Of a stretch of 64,000 nt of DNA, positions 1-10,939 are shown in pieces. Both the position numbers and the translations under genes were made by a program. Numbering within the stretch: the stretch's first letter is position 1; each line of letters opens with the position of its first letter. This DNA comes from Malassezia japonica. Its lineage: Eukaryota > Basidiomycota > Malasseziomycetes > Malasseziales > Malasseziaceae. Under the pieces are notes generated by a model. That model was not told where the DNA came from, made no database searches, and saw only the letters and a list, made by a program, of their open reading frames with translations. The stretch lies in assembly GCF_029542785.1 (NCBI RefSeq), contig NC_083371.1, positions 868,001-932,000 of the forward strand, given 5' to 3'.

Positions 1-829
1 GACGCACGCGCAAGCACGGCGCCATTCGGAAGAAAGCCGACCAAACCGTGGGCACTTAGCATGCCACGAAGCGCGTCTTGGTCCTCAATCGAAAAGATGT
101 GCTGCTTCAAGTGTGCAGCATCGCAGCTGCTGTAAAACAGGGCGTGCTGCGCCAAGCTCGGCACGTTTTCGCACACTGTGTCAGAGGAGATACGTACAGA
201 CTGTAGCGGCCAAAGCACCCATGATGCTGCGGCCACGCGCAGGAAGGCCGACAAGGAAGCGTACCTCGATCCCTTCATCGTCGATCTGCACCGCAGTGCG
301 CTCGAGGACCTGCTGCCCGGGCTCGTCGACTTCAATCTGTCCCCCTTTGCCGCCGGACCAGCCGCCACTCGAGAGGCGCTGGTCGTAGCGCTTGGACGTA
401 CATGCATCGTAGACAGTACGCAACAAGTAGTCCGCCAGTGCCACACGACGCGTGCGCGTGCTGTACAGCTCCAGCGGGAACTGCGCATGTGCATGCGGAA
501 TTTTGAGGCGGGCCTTGCTTGGCGCTGCGTACGGATCCGCCTGGGCATGATCGAGTGTAAATGCAAACTTTTCAAACGACCATGTCCCCTCAATGTCATG
601 GTACGCAGGATACGGCCGGTTGTCGTGCGCGTGCAGCCAGGCATCCAAGTCGGAAGAAGTGCCTGGGTGAGTTAGGCGACGTACCCAAGACGTCAGACGT
701 GCGCGTACGCTTAGCGCCGCCCGACCAACTACCCCCTCTACCGCCATGTCCTCCGGCGCTTCCACCGTCGCGCGCGCCACCGCGGCCGTACTTTTGCTTG
801 TAATAGGCCCCACGTCCTCTACCGCTCAT
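1..829 (-). CDS. ABC-class ATPase (PF09818 type), 3' part missing
   Basis: Exons 829-685, 662-198 and 175-1, with two 22-nt introns that each join in frame (phase 1). The protein starts with an Arg/Gly-rich tail (MSGRGRGAYYKQKYGRGG), then has the hallmark of the 'predicted ATPase of the ABC class' family: YHDIEGTWSFEKFAFTLDHA, QADPYAAPSKARLKIP, and after the second intron EDQDALRGMLSAHGLVGFL. The nucleotide-binding motifs should lie past the left edge, so the gene is partial. The family is common in bacteria and present in fungi; its cellular role is not established. The ATG at 829 is the first in frame and precedes the RGG tail. The RGG segment suggests RNA or protein contact, which is inference. 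Confidence 0.8.
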
Positions 830-937
830 CTTTGTCGATCCGGGCCGTGCACTGCAAGCTGCAGGGCAAAAGCCAAGACTTTGTCAGCATTAGGTAAGAT
901 GACGCAAGGAAGGGCACGGAAGGGCCCAAGCGGCGGG

Positions 938-943
938 TATAAG
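938..943 (+). promoter_or_regulatory. TATA-like box upstream of MCR1
   Basis: TATAAG lies 59 bp before the MCR1 start in a GC-rich spacer of 172 bp. It is the only TATA-like string in that spacer. Position and strand fit a core promoter; no other evidence. Confidence 0.3.
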
Positions 944-1001
944 TCGGTGGTGCCAGCGTTAGGGCCACCCCGGGATAAGCCTTTGCCTCTTAACCATCAC
1001 T

Positions 1002-2033
1002 ATGCTGTTCCGCCCTACGACGACTTTCGCTACGGCTACCCGCGGTGCTGCCCGCTCCTCCCTGAAGCAGGCCGTCCGCCCTTTCTCCCAGGCCCGTGCT
1101 TACTCGACTCCTACCTCGAGCAACAAGCAGTCGAACCTTCCTCTGTACCTGTCCCTTGGCGGTATTGCCGGCATTGGTGCCTGGTACGCCATGGGTGGTC
1201 TCGACGGTAACCTGAAGGCCAAGATCTCGGAGCTCAACGCCGACGATGGTGGTGCCGCCCTCTCTTCGGAGGAGTTCCGTGAGCTGAAGCTCAAGGAGGT
1301 CCGCCCTTACAACCACGACAGTGCGCTCTACGTCTTTGAGCTGCCTGACAACAAGAAGTCGGGTGTGTTCACTGCCTCGTGCATTGTTATCCGCGGCGCC
1401 GGTGATGAGCCCAAGGACGACAACGACAAGCCCATCATCCGCCCCTACACCCCCGTCAGCTCGCCCGAGACCCAGGGTGAGATGGACCTGCTCATCAAGC
1501 ACTACCCCAACGGTAAGATGACCCAGCACCTGAAGACCCTCAAGCCGGGTGACTCGATCCGTGTCAAGGGCCCCAACCCTAAGTACAAGTACCAGGCAAA
1601 CGAATTCCAGGAGGTTGGTTTGATTGCCGGTGGTTCGGGTGTCACCCCCATGTGGCAGCTGATCGATGCTATTATTAGCAACCCCTCGGACAAGACTAAG
1701 GTCACCCTGCTTTTCGGTAACAAGCAGGAGGAGGACATCCTGCTCCGCGAGAAGTTCGACCAGATCAGCAAGGACCCTCGCTTCAAGATCGTCAACTTCC
1801 TCGACTCGCCCCCTAAGGGCTGGAAGGAAGAGGAGGGCTATATCTCGGCTGACTCCGTGAAGAAGTACCTGCCCTCGCCTGACCTCGGTGACAAGACCAA
1901 GATCTTTGTCTGTGGTCCCCCCGGCCAGATCAAGGCGATCAGCGGTCCTAAGAAGAGCTTCACTGACCAGGGCCCCCTTGTCGGTGCCCTTGCTGATGCT
2001 GGCTTCAAGGCCGAGCAGGTGTACAAGTTCTAA
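1002..2033 (+). CDS. MCR1: Mitochondrial NADH-cytochrome b5 reductase
   Basis: Single exon, 343 aa. It transfers electrons from NADH via FAD to cytochrome b5 and supports sterol and antioxidant metabolism at the mitochondrion. The N-terminus is rich in Arg/Ser/Thr without acids (a targeting presequence), followed by one hydrophobic segment around residues 47-66, as in yeast Mcr1. The FAD-binding motif RPYTPVSS, the NAD-binding GLIAGGSGVTPMWQ and the C-terminal FVCGPPG are all present. The length is close to that of yeast Mcr1. Codons favour GGT, CGT and CTC, unlike most neighbours, a pattern shared with the MFS transporter and LYS12 genes and suggesting high expression. Confidence 0.95.
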   Translation: MLFRPTTTFATATRGAARSSLKQAVRPFSQARAYSTPTSSNKQSNLPLYLSLGGIAGIGAWYAMGGLDGNLKAKISELNADDGGAALSSEEFRELKLKEVRPYNHDSALYVFELPDNKKSGVFTASCIVIRGAGDEPKDDNDKPIIRPYTPVSSPETQGEMDLLIKHYPNGKMTQHLKTLKPGDSIRVKGPNPKYKYQANEFQEVGLIAGGSGVTPMWQLIDAIISNPSDKTKVTLLFGNKQEEDILLREKFDQISKDPRFKIVNFLDSPPKGWKEEEGYISADSVKKYLPSPDLGDKTKIFVCGPPGQIKAISGPKKSFTDQGPLVGALADAGFKAEQVYKF

Positions 2034-2165
2034 ATAGAAAATTACAACCGCAACCAAATCGTACGCAAAATCTTCCCCGAAGAGCCCGCGTGGTCCGAGG
2101 GCCGTGCGGGGACATTACCCCACTGCATTATGTACCCAAGTGCGGAACGAAATAACAGCACGCTT

Positions 2166-2264
2166 GACCCATTGGTACAGTGGTTAGCACGTGGAGCTGT
2201 TAATACTGGTCGATTATTCGACTACAAAACTCTAAGGTCGCTGGTTCGATTCCAGCATGGGTCG
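2166..2264 (+). tRNA. tRNA-Asn (GTT) with a 26-nt intron
   Basis: The acceptor stem GACCCAT pairs with ATGGGTC, the T arm is GCTGG-TTCGATT-CCAGC, and the anticodon arm is TGGAG-CTGTTAA-CTCTA once the intron at 2203-2228 is removed. The intron sits one base 3' of the anticodon GTT, the canonical position for nuclear tRNA introns. The discriminator base is G (2264). One A-C mismatch is seen in the D stem. A T7 run follows directly. Confidence 0.92.
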
Positions 2265-2265
2265 C

Positions 2266-2272
2266 TTTTTTT
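2266..2272 (+). terminator. Pol III terminator of tRNA-Asn
   Basis: A run of seven T one base after the discriminator base of the tRNA. Confidence 0.85.
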
Positions 2273-2437
2273 GCACCACGAATGAGGGCAACTTAGGCTG
2301 TTGTGATGGCGCAGAGCACCGTGGTGCCTTTATTTTGCCAAGCACATGGTGTATACGTACACACGCTTCTCTATATACTCTTTTTCACATTCCCCGCCAA
2401 TACCCACACAGCTTTTTTGGAAAGATTGATATATTCA

Positions 2438-3239
2438 TTACATGCAGATCCGGTACGAACAGTAACGGCCACTAGTCTCGGACGCTATCCCAAGTGTCAG
2501 TACCCCGCTCAGTGCGATAGTAATACGTACGCCGAGTGATCTTGACGACCTGACCGCGCGACAGGCCAAAGTAGCGAGCCACGGGGTCCACTTGCTGAAT
2601 GCGCGGGAGCTGCGACTCTTTCAAGCGGCTGTAGTGTGATGTGCAACAAAAAGGATCAAAAGCAATTTAGCCAAAGGGCGCGCATACGTTAGTACCGGGT
2701 TCCCATTTCGAGTGTGCAATACGTACAAGCGCTGGAGCAAGTCCTTCTTCTCCTCCGGCGTAAGCACTTCGTGCTTCGGCACAAGCTGGTGGTGCGTGAT
2801 GTTCACCAGCAAGAAAGCCTCTTCGAAGTCTTCCAGAACCAGCTGAAGACGCATGGCCTCAATGACCTTTTTCGCAGCGCTCGTCATCTTGTCGCTCCAG
2901 ATGATGATGCCGCGCGTAATGTTCTTTTCTTCGAGTACATTAATGAACTGACGCATGGTCTTCACACCGACGTTGCGCTCCATCGAATAGAACACAAACA
3001 CGCGCTCGTCCGGGTTGTCACGGTGCGACGTGAAGAAGTTGAGGCGGCTGCGGTCAATGACGCCGTTGGTCGAAAACTGCGCCTTGAACGAGTCGAGGTC
3101 CATGTTGATCTCCTCATCTGCGACCTCGTACCCCTAGTGTTAGTTTGACACTCCCCTAAACACCTACCCTATCCGCGACAAGCTCGTGGATGGTGCGGTT
3201 GATGCGCCAGAGCCTAGCAGCCTCACGCTCCTCGTTCAT
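2438..3239 (-). CDS. RPB5: RNA polymerase I/II/III shared subunit RPABC1 (Rpb5)
   Basis: Four exons, 3239-3168, 3133-2727, 2628-2531 and 2484-2438, giving 207 aa. Introns are 34, 98 and 46 nt. The protein begins [20 protein letters not shown], carries the jaw-domain segment [20 protein letters not shown] and ends with the conserved assembly domain: [20 protein letters not shown], then [20 protein letters not shown] across the last splice. The match to Rpb5 runs over the whole length, which fixes all three splice junctions. The subunit is shared by all three nuclear RNA polymerases. The 98-nt intron is the longest found in the window. Confidence 0.95.
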
Positions 3240-3286
3240 CGTTATGCAACGTCTCAAAAGTTTCGTCCGCCGACGGAACCTCGAGT

Positions 3287-3292
3287 CACGTG
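3287..3292. promoter_or_regulatory. CACGTG E-box upstream of RPB5
   Basis: TCACGTG 48 bp before the RPB5 start codon. Same core as at six other start-proximal positions in the window. Such sites bind bHLH factors of the Cbf1/Pho4 type in fungi (family knowledge); binding here is inferred. Confidence 0.4.
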
Positions 3293-3435
3293 CAGGGCGG
3301 GGCAGCGGAAGGGAAACGGTATACGAAACTACGGCGCTGCTGGCAGCGGCCAATGTACGAGATTGGAAGGGGAATCTAGAGCCAGGCCAAAGCGGCGGTG
3401 GCTAGGTATTCGGAGGACAGATTCCTCGTGTGCAG

Positions 3436-6400
3436 CTACTGCTTGTCAAAAGCAATCTGGGCGAGCACACGAGACACTTCGTCCATGGTATCCGGGGCTG
3501 CACCGGGACTTGTGGGGTTGCGCATCAGACCCATGTTCCCGTGGCGAGACGCAGGCCCGTTGCCGGGCCCATGCATCATGGCAAGGTTCGGCATTTGATG
3601 CGCGTGTTCTCCGATCGGGTGGAATCCGTCAATGTCGTTGCCCATGCCGCTGTTGCCGTGCATGCCAAGGGGCAGGCGGCTGAGCGGATGCGGGGGGAAT
3701 GCAGAGGGCGGCACGCCCGAAGGCACGCTCGTGCCCATCGCGTCTGGCCTGCGGATGGGCTGGTGCGGGTGGAAGGCCGCATGCGCACGGCTGTTGTCCG
3801 GCTTGCCCATCGCCGGGTCGCTCCCTGCAAAAGGGAAGGCCATCGGCGCGGAAAATGGAGAAAACATGCTGGTGTTTTTGGACGCGTGCGTGTTCATCTC
3901 AGACATGGACGGAAGCGGTGCGCCCCACACCGGGTTGGAGAGACTGGATCCGTCCGTGTAGCCCGGGGTATAAAAGGAGGGCATCAAATGGGTATTCGAA
4001 GTCGAGTCGAACGCCATGCCGCCCGGCGCGCTGGGCTGCTCAAACAGCGCCTTGAGATCCTTAGCGCCGGCGCCCGCAGCGCTGGAGCTCGCGTCGTCGT
4101 ACCGTGTCCCGGCGGCAGCGACAGACGCGGCTGTCGCGGCGGTATCTTGGTGGAAGGTATCAGAGGCAGCGGTATCAAGCGGTGGAGACATGAGCGAGGT
4201 GGAGAAAGGCGGCATGGGCGTCTGGAAGGCGTCCGCCGACGGCGTGCTGGTCATGTGCACATTGTGCTGTGCGCACAGCTCGTCGAGCATCGACTTGGCC
4301 ATCGGCAACAGCTCGAGATTAGCGCGCGGGACCGACAGGCGGAGAGAGCACTCGCCCTGGTCGTTCGCGGCGCGGTGGCCGGTGGTGAGCGTGATGCCGA
4401 GCTCCTTTTGGACGCGCTCCTGGAGCAGCGTGTAGTCCTTGGACTCGAGCATTGCGCCCAGCTCGTACGAGTTGGGCACCACGACCTCTGCCTCGAGCGG
4501 CACATGCTGGAGGAGCATTTGGACCGCCACGGCGATCTGCGACTCGGGTCCAAAGATTTGCACCACGTCGAGTGCCGATTCGCGGCGGGCGAAGCGGACA
4601 ACGCAACGCGTCTTGCGCTCGATCTCGTGCATGTGCACCGCCTTTTCGCCGAGGAGTGCGCGCTGGTGTTTGCGGGGCACTGCCACGGTTTCTGTGACAA
4701 AGTCCTTGTCCTTGGGGCTTACCAGCTCCATGACCGAATTTTTCAGGTTCTCGAGGTTGGACGAGTTCTTGGATGGCGTGCGCGCAATGACATTGTCGTC
4801 ATTGTCCATGTAACCGCCCAGAGCCGCAAACTCTTCCGCGTTGGAGAACTTTACATACACACCAAACTTTTTCATGATGCGCTGAATATTTTTTCCGCCG
4901 ACGCCAATGATGCGCTTGTGGTAGGCCTCTGGGACGTGGAACGACATTTCTGCCGGGAGCTCTTCCTGCAAGAGGCCAAGGCCCTGCAGTGCCGCGTCCA
5001 GTTCCGTGCCCAACACGTCGATCAAAAAGTTGTAGTCGTTGAACGGCTCGAAGCGAATGCGCACGCCGCAGTGCTCCATAATTTTGTTGATCTTGCCGTT
5101 CTTTTTCCCGCTGATGAATTCGCGGTGATCGGTCGCAAGCTCAAGCTGGAAGCGGAACTCGTACGTGTAGTGCTTGAGCGTCGGCACGCGCATCAGCTGA
5201 CGCAGTGCCGTGCGCACCTCGCGGTCCAGACCCGAAATTTCAAAGTGGTTGTTTTGGAAGACGATTTCGGCATTGGTGCCCGCGCTGATGTTCGTCACGA
5301 TCGACGAGAGGACGCGCGTGTCCGGCTTGGATGAGAGACCGAGGGCATCGTACGAGCCCGGAAGCAGCCAGACGTTGGCCGTGTAGTACGGCGAAACGAG
5401 CTGCATGAGCGTGCGGATGCTGCGCTCGACGTCGACGCGGTTCGTGCCGAGGACTGTGACCTGGCCCTGCTGGCTTCCAATCATGGGAAGCTCGAGGAAG
5501 GTCGAGTTGTCGAGCATCAAGAGGCGGAGCGCCTCGAGGCGCTCTTGCAAGAGCCAGTCGATCTTGCGCGGCATCATCGTGACGGTTTTCGACACCTGCG
5601 TCTTGGCCTTGGATGCAGTCAGCTGCAAAATCATGTCGCGCGCCCGCTGCGTGTTGTAAAAGCGGCCGGTGATGTACACAATGTTGCGCTTGCTTGCGAC
5701 CGCCGCCGGCGTGCCGCTCTGGAGCACGCCGGCGAACGGCGACGAGAGGTAGACGGTGGTCTGCGTCTCTTCCTCGATAAGCTGCAGAACGCCACGCTTG
5801 CGGCCCGCGCTGATGTGGTGCAGCTTGCGGTCGATTTCAATCTGCTCGACGTGCAGGCCGTGCAGATGGTCGAGGTACAGGAGGAGTTGTACGCGTGCAA
5901 ACTCGATCGACTCGATCGAGCCCGCGACGACAAACTGCACGTTGCGGTCCACCTCGAGGCCCGCGCCGAGCTCGACGCCGTGTGAGTCGAGCTGCATGGC
6001 AGTGATCTGCGTGTTGGACAGCTGCATGATCTCGTCGAGCTTGGCGCGCACGTCAGCGTGCACGACATCGTTGCTCGGCGTCTGCGTGTCGTTGGACGTG
6101 GCGACAACGTCTGCGCACGGCACCTTTACAAGAACCTTCCACGCAAACGGCAACTCTTGGAGGAGCGCGCCGCGCGCGTCTTGCACCTGCGACTGCGTGC
6201 CGCACATGTTGAAGCTGTACTTGGGCGATGTGGAGCTCGGAACCGATGCCTGCGCATGCTGCAACGATGCGGTGGATGCAGAGCGCGCCGGTGCGCTTTC
6301 GCCAGGCTCCGACGCGCTGGGGAGCCGCGACAAGGGCGACTGGGCGAGCGGGCCAGGGGAAAACGGCACTTGGTGCGGGGATGCGGCGAGCGATCCGTCC

Positions 6401-6798
6401 GGTGCGCCTTCCGAGCACGGCGCAATGTTCACGAGGCAGTGGTGCTTGTTCATCACCATTTGCCCGAGGCGCGGCACGACCTCGGCGAGATCAAAAGAAC
6501 TGAACGAAGGGCTGCGGGATGGCGCATCGAGCGACAAGTCCGTGCTGTCCGTCCCCGAGGGCGTGCGCTCCGGCCGGCCAGGCGCAGCATCGGGTGACCG
6601 CATCGCACCTGGGCGCATCGAGCCAGGGGCCAAGGCGCCCGGGGGCGAGACGGCGAGTCCCGCGCGGCTGCCGACCACGCGCGACTCGGGAGAGGAGGAG
6701 AGGGGCGCGCTGGGCGTGCGTGCGCCGCCATCGGCACGTGGTGTGCCAGCCGGGGGGCTGCCTTTGGGCAGCGTAAATGTGGTGAGATACAAATCCAT
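3436..6798 (-). CDS. Multi-KH-domain RNA-binding protein (Khd4-like)
   Basis: Single exon, 1120 aa from the ATG at 6798; an in-frame ATG at 6885 would add 29 residues. Several KH modules are visible. The clearest is IIGVGGKNIQRIMKKFGVYV near residue 628 with an intact GVGGK loop. Others near residues 331 (SAGRKRG), 440 (MIGSQQG), 563 (ISGKKNG) and 716 (LLGEKAV) have altered GXXG loops. The ends are Ser/Pro- and Gly/Met-rich and disordered. The arrangement resembles fungal multi-KH regulators such as Ustilago Khd4, which binds mRNA and shapes hyphal growth (family knowledge). The orthology call is by layout only; the RNA-binding call is firm. Confidence 0.78.
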   Translation of the reverse strand: MDLYLTTFTLPKGSPPAGTPRADGGARTPSAPLSSSPESRVVGSRAGLAVSPPGALAPGSMRPGAMRSPDAAPGRPERTPSGTDSTDLSLDAPSRSPSFSSFDLAEVVPRLGQMVMNKHHCLVNIAPCSEGAPDGSLAASPHQVPFSPGPLAQSPLSRLPSASEPGESAPARSASTASLQHAQASVPSSTSPKYSFNMCGTQSQVQDARGALLQELPFAWKVLVKVPCADVVATSNDTQTPSNDVVHADVRAKLDEIMQLSNTQITAMQLDSHGVELGAGLEVDRNVQFVVAGSIESIEFARVQLLLYLDHLHGLHVEQIEIDRKLHHISAGRKRGVLQLIEEETQTTVYLSSPFAGVLQSGTPAAVASKRNIVYITGRFYNTQRARDMILQLTASKAKTQVSKTVTMMPRKIDWLLQERLEALRLLMLDNSTFLELPMIGSQQGQVTVLGTNRVDVERSIRTLMQLVSPYYTANVWLLPGSYDALGLSSKPDTRVLSSIVTNISAGTNAEIVFQNNHFEISGLDREVRTALRQLMRVPTLKHYTYEFRFQLELATDHREFISGKKNGKINKIMEHCGVRIRFEPFNDYNFLIDVLGTELDAALQGLGLLQEELPAEMSFHVPEAYHKRIIGVGGKNIQRIMKKFGVYVKFSNAEEFAALGGYMDNDDNVIARTPSKNSSNLENLKNSVMELVSPKDKDFVTETVAVPRKHQRALLGEKAVHMHEIERKTRCVVRFARRESALDVVQIFGPESQIAVAVQMLLQHVPLEAEVVVPNSYELGAMLESKDYTLLQERVQKELGITLTTGHRAANDQGECSLRLSVPRANLELLPMAKSMLDELCAQHNVHMTSTPSADAFQTPMPPFSTSLMSPPLDTAASDTFHQDTAATAASVAAAGTRYDDASSSAAGAGAKDLKALFEQPSAPGGMAFDSTSNTHLMPSFYTPGYTDGSSLSNPVWGAPLPSMSEMNTHASKNTSMFSPFSAPMAFPFAGSDPAMGKPDNSRAHAAFHPHQPIRRPDAMGTSVPSGVPPSAFPPHPLSRLPLGMHGNSGMGNDIDGFHPIGEHAHQMPNLAMMHGPGNGPASRHGNMGLMRNPTSPGAAPDTMDEVSRVLAQIAFDKQ

Positions 6799-7077
6799 GG
6801 TGCTCGCAGTTGCAGCAATGCCTCTGCGTATGACGTCCGCGCGCTTCGCTCGCACGCGGATAATGCGAGGTACAAGCTGCAGCACCTAGTTTTTTCCGGC
6901 TGCTACGCGAGAAGGTGCGTCGCTCTATCGCAGAGGACAAGAACGTTCGTCGTCGCAGACGATCGCCGCTGGTGGGGAGCTTCGCCGGCGCGTCACGCGG
7001 CGTCGGCCGGCGCCGCACGCAGCGCCGCGCCACTTCCGCAGCAACTCGGCCGATGGCCCGCGCCGCTGCGTCAGCAT

Positions 7078-7083
7078 CACGTG
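7078..7083. promoter_or_regulatory. CACGTG E-box upstream of the RhoGAP gene
   Basis: ATCACGTGG about 41 bp before the start codon at 7124. Confidence 0.35.
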
Positions 7084-7123
7084 GATCAGGTCCACCCCGC
7101 GCTGTGCAACGCTCGGGCGCCTT

Positions 7124-9948
7124 ATGCACGCACCGGCGGAGGGCGGAGAGGCCGACAGCGTCGCCGTCTCGCGCGCCTCGTCCGGCGCGTCGGGCAGGTC
7201 GGAGCGTGTCAAATCGCCCAAGGCCAAGCCAATGCGCTCGCGTGCGTCGTCGAATGCGTCCGTGCCGACGCCCCGCACGCAGGAGGAGTGGGAGTCGATG
7301 GTGTGCGAGGCGTGCGGCGAAGGCATCGACGACGACAAGGCGGAAGAGGGCATTGTGCGCATGTCCGAGTGCTTCTGGCACGTTGGCTGCTTTACGTGTA
7401 TTACCTGTGGGCGCCAGGTGCCGCTCGACCAGGACAATGTGCTGCTGGTCGGCACGCAGCCCATGTGCGGGGACTGCACCTTCAACTGCACCGCATGCAA
7501 CGAGGTGATCGTCGACGAGGTCATTATGTGCGACCAGGATCCGTACCACACGCACTGCTTCAGCTGCTCGTACTGCGAGCAGCCGATCGAGTCGAATATT
7601 TTTGCCAAGATGCCGGGCACGCTCGCTTGTGTCGCGTGCCAGGACCGGATCGGGGACCACGCGCCGGCTGCTGTGCCGGCGACGCGCTCGCCGAGCTTGG
7701 GGAACGACGTCGAGACGCTGCACAGTACACGCAACTCGTCCAACGCAAGCGAGTACAGCGCCTCGTCGCTGCCGGTCGACGAGCCGGGCCGCGAGCCGAT
7801 CGACCTCACCGGGCTCTACCTCGAGGACTCGGCTTGGCGCAGGGGGTCGACCGCGACAGACACGGGCTCGGGCTCGTTCGAGCTCGCGTACGACCGCCTC
7901 TCGGAAATGATCCAGACCGAGATCGTCCAGGCGTACTACTCGATGCAGCAGTCGCGGGGGAATACCCCGATGCACGGTCTCGAGGAACGCCTCGCCTCGT
8001 CACCGACGCGCGCAGATGCGCGCCGAGGCAGCAGGACACTGCAGCCGCCGACGGTCCGCAAGCAGCTCGCCCGCCGCAGCGACCGCCTCTCGCAGTCGTC
8101 CGAGGCGCGCGACCCGTGGAACAGGCCCACGTCGTACACCGACTCGGAGATCATGCGCTCGCTCTCGATGTACGACAGCGAGTTTGACGCGCTGCTTGCG
8201 ACGCCAGACCTCTCGGCACGCGTCCCGCCCGAGGGGCACGAGGGGCGCCTGTCGCGTGCGTCGATGGAGATCGTCGACCAGATCGCCAACGAGCTCGCGC
8301 ATGTGCACGACGACGACGACGGGGACGACACGCCCGTGTCGCCCACCCTCATGCGCCCGCGCGACGGGCCGTGGCGCAAAGAGGCGGGCGACGAAAGCGT
8401 CTTGCCAGACACCCCGGCGCCGCTCTCGGAGCAAGCGACACTGGAAATGGAGCGCCGCATCGCCCTTGCCGAGCTGCTGGCGATCGACGACGCAGCCGCG
8501 CCGCCGGGCGCAAACGCAGGCGAAAAGACGTCGATTCGCAGCCGCGTCGAGCTCGTCTTGCACTCGCTCATGGCACACCTCGACACGGTCAAGCAAGAGT
8601 ACGCCCAAGAGGTACAGGCGCTTGCCGCGCAGCAGCAGGTCCTGCGCCAAGAGATCCGCCCCATGATGCAGCTGCGTGCAGCGCTGCACCAAGAGAACCA
8701 GCGCCTCGCCCAGCGTGCAGACGAGCTCGGTGCGCAGGTCGCGCAGCTCGAGGCGCGCTCGCTGCACGCCCATGTAGAAAAGCCGCTGCCCAAGGCGCAA
8801 GAGGCTAACGGCGGTGTGCAGGTGACGCTCTCGCGCCAGGAGTCGGGCGCGTCGGCTGCGTCGCGCCTCGACGCGTCGCTCCCGCCGCTGCCGGTGCCCC
8901 GCAAGTTCCGCTGGATCAAGCCGCGCCTCTTGTCGAACCACGAGCTGACGACGCTCGGCGAAACGCTCTTGCAGCCCGCGTTTGAAGTGAAGCGCAGCGC
9001 CACATCAGTCATCTCGCCGCCGGTGCCGCCCAAGAATCTGCTCGCGGTGCCGTCCACGGAGCCGGTCCAGACGCACATGCATATCTTCCAGCCGGCCAAT
9101 GTCCTGCGGCCGTCTGCGCGGTGCTTTGTCTGCAGCCGGAACCTGTGGGGACAGCAGGAGATGCGGTGCACACAGTGCCAGCAAGTGTGCCACACGACGT
9201 GCGTCGCACACGTCTCGTCGGCGTGCTCAGCGGCCAACACGCCCCCGGCGCGCTCGCCGTCGGGCAGCCCGCACATGCACAAGCGCTCGCTCTCCTCGTC
9301 GGGCGCCTCGATGGTCGGCCGCGCCTTGCAGGAGCAGGTGCAGGTCGAGGGCACGCTGGTGCCCCGCCTCGTCGACTGGTGCGTGATGGCCGTCGAAAAG
9401 AACGGCATGGGCGACGAAGGCCTCTACCGCAAGTCGGGCGGCAGCCAGCAGCAGCGACTCATCCTGCAGCTCTTTGACAGCGGCCAGTCGTTTGACCTCT
9501 GCGATGCACACCAATTTAACGATATTGGCGCTCTGACGAGCGTCCTCAAGCACTACCTTCGCGAATTGCCCGAGCCGCTCATTCCCAGCGACACCCACGA
9601 CCTCTTTCTCGACTTCGGCGAGCGGGCCACCTCGACACCGCCCGATGCGGCCCTGCCGGCCATGCGCCGCCTGCTCAAGCGGCTCCCGGACGCGCACCGC
9701 GCGACGCTCGGCCGCCTGTGCCTCCATCTGAAACGTGTCGATCAGCACGCTGCGACGACACGCATGACCTCACGAAACCTCGGGCTGGTGTTTGGACGTA
9801 CGTGGACCTACTGACGCAGCGACCCTCATGCGCGCCCGAGACCCGGCACGGGAGCTGCTGGAAACCAGCACCTATGCACGCACTACCGAATGTACGTCGC
9901 GCACCTAACGCAGTCTTGATTGAGCATGCTCAAGCCCTCTTTACATAA
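7124..9948 (+). CDS. LIM-C1-RhoGAP protein, Rho/Cdc42 GTPase-activating
   Basis: Exons 7124-9797, 9820-9891 and 9914-9948, with two 22-nt introns; 926 aa. Two LIM zinc fingers (about 60-180) have all Cys/His ligands, for example VCEACGEGI and NCTACNEVIV. A C1-like finger (CFVCSRNLWGQQEMRC, about 666-702) and a C-terminal RhoGAP domain from about 735 follow. The arginine finger is in EGLYRKSGG. The GAP domain is completed only after both introns: LGLVFGPTLMRARDP and then TTEFLIEHAQALF. Stopping at the unspliced stop codon near 9812 would truncate it. A coiled-coil segment lies around 480-560. It should stimulate GTP hydrolysis by Rho-type GTPases in polarity, like yeast Rga1/Rga2, which also carry two LIM domains. 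Confidence 0.88.
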
Positions 9949-9956
9949 TGTACATA

Positions 9957-10935
9957 CTATAGGGCATCGATGGACGTTGTAAATACTTCGGCTCCGGACG
10001 CGGCCGCGCTCGGTAACGTCCAAAACGCCTCCTCCTCTGGCTGGAGGACAGCAGGAAGAGGGGCAGGCGCCGGTTTTTTGCGTGTGCGCCCTTTGGCTTT
10101 GCGGGGGGCGGGCTGGTAGCTCCAGCCGCTCTCTTCCACGAGAAGCGGCTCACAGGCGAGCGTCGTGAAAAAGACATGCAGCGTCGCGTCGAGCGCGCCG
10201 GTCGGCGCCGCGTCATAGTCGGGCATCGCGTAGCGCTGGGTGTGCGGACCTGCGTCAGTCGAGCGACCTACTAATCCGTGCGAGCGCAGGCGTGTCGGCA
10301 GACATAGAGTACCGCTCCAAATCGTTTCCACAAAGGACAAGGCGCCGCAGGCCGTCCTTGCTCCAGTTGGCACGCAGCAGCGCGTCGTACAGCTCTTTCG
10401 GGCAGTGCGGCATGTAGGCGAGTGTCGGTGCGTCGAGCGTATAGGAGCCACACTGCATTAGGTACGCGACCTACCTTGTTGGCGTCCGGGAGGCGCATGC
10501 CCAGGCGGCGCACGAGCGCCGCGTCCTGTGCATCAAACAGGGGGTCGTACACCTCGACCGGGCACACGCACGGCGGATGGCACTGGGTCAGAACGACGAC
10601 CTACCTCGAGTGCGCTGCGCAGCTCCAACAGCATTGCGAGTTGCATCTGTGCGGCCGCGTCCCGCAGCGCGCCGATGCCGAGGCAAAGGATCGATGTCGG
10701 CGCACCCTCCCTGTTGCGCACGGCCGCAAAGAGATCTGGGTAAATTACGCGACGTACCCTGCAACCGCTGCTGTGCGGCGGACGCGTGCAGTGCGCCCTG
10801 CTTCTTTTGAACGGCATCGACCAGCCTATCGATACGTGCCTCCTTGTCCTCATCGCTGAGCTCGCCCCACGCCTGCGCCGGCGGCGCGGGCGGCGCACGT
10901 CGCCGGCGCCCTGGCGTCGTCCACGCCTCGGCCAT
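9957..10935 (-). CDS. SRR1-domain protein
   Basis: Exons 10935-10758, 10735-10605, 10582-10475, 10452-10272 and 10249-9957; 296 aa. All four introns are exactly 22 nt. The spliced frame gives a coherent SRR1-like domain: SILCLGIGALRDAAAQMQLA, then VEVYDPLFD, then YMPHCPKELYDALLRANWS and LVLCGNDLERY. SRR1-like proteins were first described in plant clock and heme-related regulation; the fungal function is unclear. The C-terminal 60 residues are basic and disordered (KAKGRTRKKPAPAPL). Its ATG lies 4 bp from the ATG of the divergent transporter gene, so the two genes must share a promoter. The stop codon is 9 bp from that of the RhoGAP gene. Confidence 0.82.
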
Positions 10936-10939
10936 CAAA

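Noticed and set aside
990..2057. Long open frames antisense to MCR1, the MFS transporter and other biased genes.
   Set aside because: They are shadows caused by strong codon bias; their products have no domain pattern, while the sense frames are clear enzymes and transporters.
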